Positions 23,908 through 31,219 of a stretch of DNA of 64,000 nt are shown here, piece by piece. The stretch lies in contig NZ_OY764902.1 in the NCBI RefSeq assembly GCF_963668665.1, positions 1,553,501-1,617,500 of the forward strand. Reading direction: 5' to 3'. Below the pieces are notes generated by a model. It searched no databases. It was not told the DNA's origin and was given only the letters and a program-made list of their open reading frames with translations. The translations under genes and the position numbers were made by a program. The stretch comes from an uncultured Anaeromusa sp. GTDB lineage: Bacteria; Bacillota; Negativicutes; Anaeromusales; Anaeromusaceae. Positions within the stretch are counted from its first letter, which is position 1, and each line of letters opens with the position of its first letter.

Positions 23908-25017
23908 ATGTTTGTTGCTTGGAATCATCTCAACAGTTCCAAAAAGAAATTTGTTTTGTTGTTTTCGCTGGCGATACTTGTGCTGTATTCGTTTGTCACC
24001 TATTTCAGCGCCTCTACTTTATATAAAAATATGATGCAGGCCGAGGCCAACCATGCCGCCCGTATGAATGCAACTGCCGCTGAGCCGGGCAAGACGCCGC
24101 CAGATCCGCTGCCGCCTGTCGGCGCTTATACGACGGTCAAGGTAGGCACCTATCTAGATGATATCGACAACTTTTCCATTCGCGATTCGTATTGGACCGC
24201 TAATCTTTATGTTTGGTTCAGTTGGCAAGGTGATCGAACCCTTGACCCTGGTGGTAAGTTTGTTTTTGTAGATGGAGTGGTTAACAAGAAAGAGTTGCTG
24301 GAAGAGTATCATGACGGCAATGGCGTTAATTATCAGCGGTATAAAGTATCAGCTAAACTTATCAAATTTTTTGATACTACCCGTGTGCCGATTGAGAACC
24401 ACATGCTAAATATTTACATCGAAGACGGTGCCAGAGACGGTTCTAAGGTGCGCTATGAAGCAGATACAGCGGCCAATATTAGTTCACGGGTCGCTATTCC
24501 TGGCTACCGGGTCCTTAGCGGCCAAAACGTTGTTAAAACGCATACGTACAAATCCTCCTACGGCGATCCTCGAGTGGCGGAAAACACTTCTAAAATATTT
24601 TCTCAGTATATTTACGGTGTAAACATCAAGCGCGTTGACTATGGCGTATATATTAAAATTTTCTTATCTCTTTTTGCAGCTTTGGTTCTGACGTTGTCCT
24701 CTTTTTTCATTAAGCCATCAGATATCGGACCTCGTTTTTCATTGCCGACGGCTGCTTATTTCGGTGCGGTAGCCAACTCCTATGTGGCTAATTCCATATT
24801 ACCCCCCTCGGGTTCTTTTGGTTTGGTGGACCATATTGCCGGCATCGGCCTGTTCACTATTTTTATGTCCATTGCGTTGTCTTTGTTTTCCCATTATCTC
24901 TTTGTACGCAAAGATGAAAAAGAATTATCTGCTGTTTTTGACCGTGCCATGTTTGCGGCGGTTGGCATTGGCTGCTTGGCGGCCAACATCATTGTGCCTC
25001 TTTGCGCACGACTTTAA
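23908..25017 (+). CDS. Putative pentameric ligand-gated ion channel (bacterial Cys-loop receptor-like) protein
   Basis: 369 residues. Layout: an N-terminal membrane anchor (about 15-36), a beta-rich extracytoplasmic domain (about 75-245), then four C-terminal helices (about 247-272, 278-302, 308-335, 345-369). The domain starts TVKVGTYLDDIDNFSIRDSY and has YVWFSWQGDRTLDPGG and FFDTTRVPIENHMLNIYIED, which resemble the first strands and the (F)P-x-D/E loop of GLIC/ELIC-type receptors; no Cys-loop cysteines are present, as in prokaryotic members. SLPTAAYFGAVANSYVANSI and LPPSGSFGLVDHIAGIGL resemble the pore helix and the M2-M3 loop. The extra N-terminal helix is unusual. The start follows AAAGGAG. 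No obvious partner gene. Confidence 0.6.
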   Translation: MFVAWNHLNSSKKKFVLLFSLAILVLYSFVTYFSASTLYKNMMQAEANHAARMNATAAEPGKTPPDPLPPVGAYTTVKVGTYLDDIDNFSIRDSYWTANLYVWFSWQGDRTLDPGGKFVFVDGVVNKKELLEEYHDGNGVNYQRYKVSAKLIKFFDTTRVPIENHMLNIYIEDGARDGSKVRYEADTAANISSRVAIPGYRVLSGQNVVKTHTYKSSYGDPRVAENTSKIFSQYIYGVNIKRVDYGVYIKIFLSLFAALVLTLSSFFIKPSDIGPRFSLPTAAYFGAVANSYVANSILPPSGSFGLVDHIAGIGLFTIFMSIALSLFSHYLFVRKDEKELSAVFDRAMFAAVGIGCLAANIIVPLCARL

Positions 25018-25054
25018 TTCTAGGACGTACAATTGTTGTTGCGCTTTTTGCGGT

Positions 25055-25096
25055 AACAGACCGGCTGAGGTATGTGTCTCAGCCGGTTTGTTTTTT
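25055..25096. terminator. Bidirectional terminator between convergent genes
   Basis: AACAGACCGGCTGAG pairs with CTCAGCCGGTTTGTT, followed by T-run; the stem includes the stop codon of the AraC gene on the minus strand (25079-25081). Confidence 0.9.
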
Positions 25097-25990
25097 TCGC
25101 AGTTCCGAAGGGGCGCGGTTCTGGTATTTTTTGAAGACGCGGCTGAAATAATTGCTGTCGTCAAAGCCGACGGCAGCGGCTATCTCGGTAATGCTCAGGC
25201 GATCTTCCGTCAAGAGCGTGACGGCCTTGGCCGTACGGAGATAGTTGATGTAGTCCATCGGACGTTTGCCTGTGAGCGTTTTGAAAAGACGGCAGAAATG
25301 CTGTTCGCTGAGATTTGCCAACGCAGCTAACTGGCTGAGGCGAATGGTTTCCTGGTAATGGGTGTCGACGTACTCTAGGGCTGTGCGCAGTTGAGCTAGG
25401 GAATGCTGGTGGCGCTGCAGTTCCGCAGCCGGCAAAGCCTTCTGCTGGTAGTGGCGCAGCAAATGGACAAGCAGCAAGTAGAGCTGGGCTTTGATGGCTA
25501 GTTCCCAGCCTGGTTGCAATTGCTGGTATTCTTCGGTGATGGTCTGGATGTAACGGCTTAAAAGCGGATCCGGCGGCAGCTTATTCTGAAATAAAAGCGT
25601 CCCTTGGGCCAGCGGCGTTAGGTAGTTGAGTTGGCATAAGTCCTGTTGGCTGCTGGCCAGAAAGGGCAGGTCGATTTTTAGAATGACGTAGATCAATTGG
25701 TCGCTTTCAGTGACGCCGTAATGAAGCTCTTGACTGTTAATGATTAACGTATCGCCAGGTCCAAGGCGATTTAAACGACCATTGCAGTGAATGAGAGCTT
25801 CTCCCTGTTCGCAATGCAGGATTTGCAAGGCTTCATGCCAGTGCTTTTCAAAGAGAGGTCCGGCCAAAGTCCGTTTGCTGCGGGCGATTTTTACGGGAAA
25901 ACCACGGTATAAAGAAGCAGTCCAGTGCGTATTGTGGGTGATGTCGCCAGGGCGGGCGGCGCCGGGCCAGTATTCGCCGATGGTAGGCAT
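25079..25990 (-). CDS. AraC-family transcriptional regulator
   Basis: 303 residues. N-terminal cupin (about 45-130: FEKHWHEALQILHCEQGEA, GPGDTLIINSQELHYG) and C-terminal AraC DNA-binding domain (about 205-300: LSQLAALANLSEQHFCRLFK and AAAVGFDDSNYFSRVFKKYQ). The start at 25990 is preferred because AAGGAGG precedes it. It is divergent from an MFS transporter at 26143, which it probably regulates. Confidence 0.9.
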   Translation of the reverse strand: MPTIGEYWPGAARPGDITHNTHWTASLYRGFPVKIARSKRTLAGPLFEKHWHEALQILHCEQGEALIHCNGRLNRLGPGDTLIINSQELHYGVTESDQLIYVILKIDLPFLASSQQDLCQLNYLTPLAQGTLLFQNKLPPDPLLSRYIQTITEEYQQLQPGWELAIKAQLYLLLVHLLRHYQQKALPAAELQRHQHSLAQLRTALEYVDTHYQETIRLSQLAALANLSEQHFCRLFKTLTGKRPMDYINYLRTAKAVTLLTEDRLSITEIAAAVGFDDSNYFSRVFKKYQNRAPSELRKKQTG

Positions 25991-26142
25991 AGTATAGTCC
26001 TCCTTGAAGTAGCTTGTGTTCATATTATGCTAAAGATAACGAATATCCTTCATGACAATCCTGATTATTCTCTATGTGATAGTACTGTGTTCTAAAAAAA
26101 TGGATTAAATTTATGCTATAAATTTTGTAGAGGTGCAAGGAT

Positions 26143-27357
26143 ATGGAATATCTTCGTAATATGGACCGCAACTATTTACTGTTTTTGCTGTCCACGGCCT
26201 TAGTCGGCGTGGCCCAGAGTGTGGACGGGTCGACGCTGACCAATTATTTGCGAGATGGGTTAGGTATGATGATCCTAGAGCGTTCGGCACTGGAGTTTCC
26301 CAGGGAATTGCCAGGCTTGTTTATGGTAGGGATTATCGGTATGCTGGCATTTTTGGGAGATACCCGGACGATGATGCTGGGTAATCTTTTTTCCGCGGCA
26401 GGCATGTTCGCCTTGGGCATGATTCCGCCGGATTATGCCTTGGTAGTCGTCAGCATTTTCGTTTATAATGTCGGCACTCATATCTATATGCCCTTGTCCA
26501 ACAGCATCGGCATGAGCTTTGCCTCGGCAAGCGACCTGGGTCGGAGTTTGGGGCGGATGAATGCCGTCAACACGTTTATGCTGGTTCTCAGCAGCGCGGT
26601 GCTCTGGGTGCTTTTTACTTTTTGGCATATTTCTTACGCGACTGCCTTTACGATTGGAGCGGTAGCGTTCGTCCTGGCGGCGGTGCCGTTGTTTTTTATG
26701 AAGCCTGTAGAGGGGACACGTAAGACGCCTCGTTTCGTTTTTCGCAAAGAGTATAAGTTGTATTACTGGCTAAGCGTGCTCTTTGGTGCGCGCAAGCAGA
26801 TTTTTATTACCTTCGGTCCGTGGGTGTTGGTGGATATTTTCCGTCAGCCTGTAGCGACTATGACGATGCTGTTCTTCATCGTGTCTATTGCGGGCATTTT
26901 TGTTAAGCCCTGGCTTGGTTCGGTTATTGACCGCTATGGAGAAAAACGGGTGTTGAGAGGTGAAGCCATCTGCTTCTTTCTGGTTTGCCTAGGCTATGCG
27001 TTTGCGGCGGATTTACTGCCCTATTCGTGGGCGCTGCTGCTCATCTGCTTTTGCTATGTTGTTGACCAGGCGCTGAATGCAGTGAGCATGGCGCGGGCTA
27101 CGTATATGCGTAAAATCGCCTTGGTGCCGGAAGATATTTCTCCCAGCCTTTCTTTGGGTACCAGCATCGACCATTTGGTAACGATGGTGCTACCTATTTT
27201 GGGTGGTTTTATCTGGTACAACAGCGGCCCGGATGGCTATAAATATGTATTCTTGGGCGGGGCGGCCATTGCGCTCTTGAACTTTATCTCAACGCGCTTT
27301 ATCCGTATTGGCGGGGCCAAAGCGGAAGCGGTTGCCGCAGGCAGCCAAAAGAGATAA
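26143..27357 (+). CDS. Major facilitator superfamily transporter
   Basis: 404 residues, about 12 membrane helices. It has the general MFS organisation, with the inter-domain GSVIDRYGEKRVLRGEAI (motif A-like) in the second half; the first-half motif A is weak. QSVDGSTLTNYLRDGLGMM near the N-terminus and charged DRN at the start do not point to a known substrate class. It is divergent from the AraC regulator across 152 bp and ends in a good terminator. The substrate is unknown; it could be an importer or exporter. Confidence 0.83.
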   Translation: MEYLRNMDRNYLLFLLSTALVGVAQSVDGSTLTNYLRDGLGMMILERSALEFPRELPGLFMVGIIGMLAFLGDTRTMMLGNLFSAAGMFALGMIPPDYALVVVSIFVYNVGTHIYMPLSNSIGMSFASASDLGRSLGRMNAVNTFMLVLSSAVLWVLFTFWHISYATAFTIGAVAFVLAAVPLFFMKPVEGTRKTPRFVFRKEYKLYYWLSVLFGARKQIFITFGPWVLVDIFRQPVATMTMLFFIVSIAGIFVKPWLGSVIDRYGEKRVLRGEAICFFLVCLGYAFAADLLPYSWALLLICFCYVVDQALNAVSMARATYMRKIALVPEDISPSLSLGTSIDHLVTMVLPILGGFIWYNSGPDGYKYVFLGGAAIALLNFISTRFIRIGGAKAEAVAAGSQKR

Positions 27358-27380
27358 GAATTATTTTGGCGAGGACACAA

Positions 27381-27434
27381 AAACAGCATACTCTGGCAGA
27401 AAACTTGTTTCCTGTCAGAGTGTGCTGTTTTTAT
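27381..27434 (+). terminator. Rho-independent terminator after the MFS gene
   Basis: AACAGCATACTCTGGCAG pairs with CTGTCAGAGTGTGCTGTT with one bulge, followed by TTTTT. Confidence 0.88.
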
Positions 27435-27436
27435 AA

Positions 27437-27730
27437 GTATACCAGAATTTATAAGTTTTTACGGCTGAAAAAACTAGGGTTATCAAGGGTTGGGAGCTTC
27501 TATATAAGCGGCGGCATAACTGTATTTGAGACAAGATTTGCGCGCGCCTCGCAAAAGCAGGCTAAGGCGGCAGTTTCTTAACTCGCTGTGCTCAAACAGG
27601 CGAAACTGTCATCCGCCTTAGCCGGTTTTTGCGTCCTGCGGACCGCCTTGCTCCAATAAAAGTCTCAAATACAATCACGGCTGCCTCAGCCTCAGTCGAA
27701 CCCTCTGTGACTCCGGTTCTCTTGTTCAAT
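27437..27730. repeat. Full composite repeat: leader module, hairpin B, inverted C
   Basis: The leader (27437-27500) matches 8181-8240. Hairpin B spans 27521-27673: TGTATTTGAGAC at one end pairs with GTCTCAAATACA at the other, with inner arms GGCTAAGGCGG / CCGCCTTAGCC and CAGTTTC / GAAACTG. A minus-strand C repeat follows at 27689-27730. The same order is found at 45426-45683. This accounts for the 465-bp gap before the FlxA-like gene; 27731-27822 shows nothing definite. Confidence 0.75.
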
Positions 27731-27822
27731 ATTTTCACTGTTCTGTGTGACGTTCTCCTTAAAGGACCGCGCAGCGGTTTTTCTTACTGAAACTAGGCGG
27801 TTTAAGCAGTTGCTCTCATCAC

Positions 27823-28503
27823 TTATACGAGAAGGTCAATAGGGTGTCTTTTTTTGGAAGCGTCTTTATCCCCGGAGTTTTCCGGAGAGTCTGCCGCTGA
27901 GTCAGCTTTTGCGTCCGTAGGAGTCGCGTCATCGTCCGGCTTTCGTGAAGCGGCAGAGTCGGCAGCGATATTTTTACTGATATCCTGGGACAGCTTACCG
28001 AGCTTGGCTTCAACCCGGCCTAAACCGCCGGCAGCTTTCATCATAGCTTCGGACTGATATTTGATGCTGCCTCCCGTTCGAAGACTGTTGGCAATCTCGC
28101 TGCTGGAGACCGCAATCTCACCGGTTAGGCGGCTTTGTAATTGATGCAGGTCGGTCATGTTTTTCTGCAGGGTCATTAATTGGGTTAAACTGTCGGATAC
28201 AGCAACTCCTTCGTGAGCGAGCACTTCTTTTTTTCTGAGAGCTGGGGCTTCCTTTTGAGTCGATTCCGTTTGCTTTTGTCGATCTTCTGCAGTAAACTGT
28301 TGTATTTGCGCATCGAGTTGGCTGATTTGCTCGGTCAGCGTTTTGATTTTTTCCTGCTTGCTTAAAGGATCATCATTGCCGGCTTGAATTTTTTGCCGTT
28401 GATCCATAAGCTGTTGCTTTTGACGTTCTAAAGCCTGCAGTTGGGGGTTTCCATGTTGTCCGGACGGGGAAGTAGTGTTATTGGAAAGGGCCGTAATCGC
28501 CAT
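27823..28503 (-). CDS. FlxA-like coiled-coil protein
   Basis: 226 residues, very hydrophilic. A coiled coil (about 20-75) with QALERQKQQLMDQRQKIQAG and KIKTLTEQISQLDAQIQQF resembles FlxA-like proteins; the rest is rich in Ala, Ser, Asp and Lys and likely disordered before the end HPIDLLV. FlxA is a flagellar-regulon protein of unclear role in E. coli. A sigma-28-like promoter upstream fits that. The start at 28503 has GAGGAGG about 10 nt upstream. Confidence 0.65.
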   Translation of the reverse strand: MAITALSNNTTSPSGQHGNPQLQALERQKQQLMDQRQKIQAGNDDPLSKQEKIKTLTEQISQLDAQIQQFTAEDRQKQTESTQKEAPALRKKEVLAHEGVAVSDSLTQLMTLQKNMTDLHQLQSRLTGEIAVSSSEIANSLRTGGSIKYQSEAMMKAAGGLGRVEAKLGKLSQDISKNIAADSAASRKPDDDATPTDAKADSAADSPENSGDKDASKKRHPIDLLV

Positions 28504-28536
28504 GAAAGACGCCTCCTCAAGAAAGTTCTATAGAGT

Positions 28537-28561
28537 ATATCGTTGTTATCCGTAAACTTTA
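28537..28561 (-). promoter_or_regulatory. Sigma-28 (flagellar) promoter candidate for the FlxA-like gene
   Basis: On the minus strand TAAA (28561-28558), 15 bp, then CGATAT (28542-28537), close to the TAAA-N15-CCGATAT consensus, about 35 bp ahead of the start codon. Confidence 0.55.
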
Positions 28562-28879
28562 TAAGAATTAATTACCTGTTGCAGCAGGCCCTGTGTAGAT
28601 CTTTCTAGAAAATGGCACTGCATCTACTGTTTGTATTTATAGTATACAAAATACCCTTCTTTTTTGCAGGAAGAATATTTTTATAATTTTAGAAACGTCT
28701 ATAGATAAAGGGGTGCAAAACATTAGGACTTAAGTCTTAAAAATGAACATAACAGTAAAAAAATGGGAGGTTTTATACTTTTTCAAAGTGAAGAGCCTTG
28801 ACGGCAGTCTTAAGAAAACGATACACTTATTTCAAGAATTCTTGAAGATTTTTTTGATACAAGCATGTACCATAAAATT

Positions 28880-28962
28880 GAAAAAGGCAAACTTGCTGAA
28901 AGGCAAGGACGCAAAGCCATGGATCTACGGACAGATGTCTATGATCGCCAGGTTGCCGATTT
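28880..28962 (+). promoter_or_regulatory. Cyclic di-GMP-I (GEMM) riboswitch
   Basis: Hallmarks in order: GGCAAAC (28886-28892), a GAAA tetraloop (28898-28901), GGACGCAAAGCC (28907-28918), a second hairpin arm ending in GATCGCC, and the closing GGTTGCC (28951-28957), which pairs with the first GGCAA. This order and spacing match the GEMM-I class. The gap before it (28504-28879) has the flagellar promoter above and possible promoter TTGACG near 28798; the rest is AT-rich with nothing else recognised. Confidence 0.88.
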
Positions 28963-28983
28963 TTGTGTTGTTTCATAATTCGA

Positions 28984-29016
28984 CACTGGCCAGATCCTGG
29001 CTGGTGTATTTTTTTT
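28984..29016 (+). terminator. Terminator acting as riboswitch expression platform
   Basis: CACTGGCCAG pairs with CTGGCTGGTG (two G-T pairs), followed by a run of eight T. It sits 22 nt after the riboswitch and 30 nt before the start codon, so ligand binding likely decides read-through. Confidence 0.8.
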
Positions 29017-29045
29017 GCGGAGAAAAAGGTAAAGGAGGTTGGCGT

Positions 29046-29222
29046 ATGCCAGAGGAAAGCATTTTGCTTCTTTTGGGACTTGTCGCTGCCATGTTGGCGG
29101 GATGCGGAGCAGCAGGCTGTTTTGTATCGAACACCTTGTCGGCGCGGAGCCGGTTTAAAAAATCAGCTAAATATGTGGACATGAATACCTTTCGTGTTCG
29201 CCCGGCTCCTCTAAAAAAGTAG
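29046..29222 (+). CDS. Small single-span membrane protein in c-di-GMP riboswitch operon
   Basis: 58 residues. The N-terminal half (ILLLLGLVAAMLAGCGAAGC) is one membrane helix; the rest is basic (LSARSRFKKSAKYVDMNTF). It could be read as a lipoprotein because of AGC, but the basic tail and lack of a charged leader favour a simple membrane anchor. AAAGGAGG ends 7 nt before ATG 29046. The next gene begins 12 nt after its stop, so the two are co-translated. Function is unknown. A longer frame from 28743 would run through the riboswitch and is not credible. Confidence 0.65.
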   Translation: MPEESILLLLGLVAAMLAGCGAAGCFVSNTLSARSRFKKSAKYVDMNTFRVRPAPLKK

Positions 29223-29234
29223 GCAGGTGACGGC

Positions 29235-30485
29235 ATGAATTGTAGAAAAACGCAAGAACAGCAAGAACAGATACATATTGCCAGGCAGCCTATTTTTGAT
29301 ATGCAGCGGCAGGTATATGGTTATGAGTTGTTATTTCGTCGTACTTTGCAGAATACATACGATGGTACGGATCCAGACCAAGCTACATTGGATGTAGTGA
29401 CGAACAGTTTTTTATTGTTCGGAATTGATTCTTTAACGCGGGGCAAGCTCGCATTTATTAATTTTACGGCCAACAACTTGTTGACGAAGCTGCCTGCGAT
29501 GCTGCCGCGTGAGCAAGTGGCGGTGGAAATTTTAGAAGATGTAAAACCGGATGAAGAGGTGCTGCGGCGTTGCCGCGAACTTAAAAGCGCCGGCTATATG
29601 CTGGTATTGGATGATTTTGTTTACAAAAAAGAACGATTGCCGTTGGTGGAACTGGCGGATATCGTAAAAATCGATTTTCGGGCTACTTCTGCGGCGGAGC
29701 GCCAGCAATGGCAGGATTTTTTAACTCCCTACGACCTTCGCCTTTTGGCGGAGAAAGTAGAAACGGAGGAAGAATTCCAGGAAGCTAGGGCTGCAGGCTA
29801 TACATATGTTCAGGGGTATTATTTTTCCAAGCCGGCGTTGGTTTCCGGTAATGCGTTGCCGGCGTGTAAAGCGAATCATTTTAAGCTTCTTCAAGAATTT
29901 AGCCGGTCTGATTTGGAATTTGGCCAAATTGAAGCGGTTTTGCGCAAAGACGTATCTCTGTCGTACAATTTGCTGAAATTTATCAATTCGGCTCTATTCG
30001 GTTTTCGCCAGCCGATTCGCTCGTTGCGTCAGGCTATGGTCTTATTGGGCCATAAAGAGTTGAGCAAGTGGGGCGCTCTTGTAGCGTTGAAAGACATGGG
30101 CGTGGACAAGCCAGGAGAACTGATTTTGTCTTCGTTGGTGCGTGCGCGTTTTGGGGAGCAATTGGCCATGCACTGTGTCGGCAAAGTTTGCACGGCCGAT
30201 GCATTTTTATTGGGCTTGTTTTCTCACTTAGATGCGTTATTGGACCGACCATTGGCTGATATATTGTCGGAAATACCAGTCAAAGAGGAAATCAAAAGAG
30301 CTTTTAACGAAGAAGCGGAAGGCGTGTTAAGCCTATTGTATAATTTGATGCAAAAATACGAGCAAGGTCAGTGGCAGAGCGCCGCTGCCTACGCCAAAAA
30401 AATAGAGTTATCAGAAGGCCAGGTTCTCTTGGGATACCGGGAAGCGTTGAATTGGGCGCAGGATGTGTTCACAGGCAACTGTTAA
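29235..30485 (+). CDS. EAL-HDOD domain signalling protein (YuxH/CdgJ-like), paralogue 2
   Basis: 416 residues. EAL-type domain (about 12-215) with HIARQPIFDMQRQVYGYELL; the catalytic region reads ELLFR, VLDDFVYKKER and DIVKIDFR, so like its paralogue it departs from classic EAL and DDFGTG. HDOD domain (about 215-410) with RKDVSLSYNLLKFINSALFG and SLRQAMVLLGHKELSKWGAL. It lies behind a c-di-GMP-I riboswitch and terminator, so its own synthesis should respond to c-di-GMP. Whether it hydrolyses or only binds the nucleotide is open. It is followed 22 nt later by a UPF0158-like gene. Confidence 0.9.
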   Translation: MNCRKTQEQQEQIHIARQPIFDMQRQVYGYELLFRRTLQNTYDGTDPDQATLDVVTNSFLLFGIDSLTRGKLAFINFTANNLLTKLPAMLPREQVAVEILEDVKPDEEVLRRCRELKSAGYMLVLDDFVYKKERLPLVELADIVKIDFRATSAAERQQWQDFLTPYDLRLLAEKVETEEEFQEARAAGYTYVQGYYFSKPALVSGNALPACKANHFKLLQEFSRSDLEFGQIEAVLRKDVSLSYNLLKFINSALFGFRQPIRSLRQAMVLLGHKELSKWGALVALKDMGVDKPGELILSSLVRARFGEQLAMHCVGKVCTADAFLLGLFSHLDALLDRPLADILSEIPVKEEIKRAFNEEAEGVLSLLYNLMQKYEQGQWQSAAAYAKKIELSEGQVLLGYREALNWAQDVFTGNC

Positions 30486-30507
30486 GAAAAAACGAGAGGT
30501 CTTGCAG

Positions 30508-31002
30508 ATGATGACCGGATGTGTTTCTGTCTTTTTGGATCATATAATTGTCGCCTTATTAGCCCCGGATACTGCCGATTATTGTCAGTATCTGGATTTG
30601 GCTTCTGGCAGAGTGTTGGTATTGGGCGCCAAAGAAAAGAAGCAAACGGGGCTAAGTGAGTGTTGTGAAGAAGGCTGGTCTTTGGTGGAACAGGAGCCAG
30701 AGCGGTTTATTCCATTGAGCCCTCTTGCGCCGCAGCAAGTGACTCCATGGTATGGAGAGTTTGCGCAGGCGTGTTGTCAGGGAGTGCAACGGCAAGAACT
30801 GTTGCAATTACTGGAAGGCAGCGGTTTTTTAGCTCGCTTTTACGACGCGCTGGCTTGTGATGATTTGCTGCGTGAGAGCTGGCGGCAGTTTGAAACGGAA
30901 AAAGTCCGCGCTTATTTTTTGACGTTGGTACCTGCAGCGGTGGCGGTAGAGTTTTGTGATTTTACAGCGCAAAAAGAAGAGGCGTTGAATGTTTTTGGTT
31001 AG
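30508..31002 (+). CDS. UPF0158-like protein
   Basis: 164 residues. The layout YLDLASGRVLVLG, then ERFIPLSPL, QELLQLLEGSGFLARFYDAL and ESWRQFETEKVRAYFLTLV matches the UPF0158 pattern (a short beta region, then the G-F-x-R-F-x-x-x-L helix and a W-x-x-F helix). Function is unknown. ATG 30508 (ATG 30511 adjacent) follows GAGAGGT. Probably the third gene of the riboswitch-controlled operon; a terminator follows at 31041. Confidence 0.6.
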   Translation: MMTGCVSVFLDHIIVALLAPDTADYCQYLDLASGRVLVLGAKEKKQTGLSECCEEGWSLVEQEPERFIPLSPLAPQQVTPWYGEFAQACCQGVQRQELLQLLEGSGFLARFYDALACDDLLRESWRQFETEKVRAYFLTLVPAAVAVEFCDFTAQKEEALNVFG

Positions 31003-31040
31003 ACGAAGGAATGGAATAAAGCGGGTAGCGCGTTGACGTA

Positions 31041-31081
31041 AAAATAGTCTGCAGCTTTTGAGGAAGAGGCAGATTATTTTT
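31041..31081 (+). terminator. Rho-independent terminator
   Basis: AAAATAGTCTGC pairs with GCAGATTATTTT (one G-T pair) around a 16-nt loop and ends in T. Confidence 0.75.
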
Positions 31082-31219
31082 ATGTGTTGAAAGAATATTA
31101 TAAAACAAGGAAAAATGTATTTTTTCTTTGGAACGTTATTTAGGAAGGTTTTTTGCAAGGAAAGAAGAATTATCAGAAAATACAATAAATGTAAAAATCA
31201 TAGAAAGCGAGGGATGAAC

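Noticed and set aside
24782..25330. 182-codon plus-strand frame over the end of the channel-like gene and the AraC gene
   Set aside because: It spans the bidirectional terminator and lies antisense to the AraC gene; no motif supports it.
28743..29222. 159-codon open frame upstream of the EAL-HDOD gene
   Set aside because: Its first two thirds run through the c-di-GMP riboswitch and terminator; only the part from ATG 29046, with AAAGGAGG, is credible.
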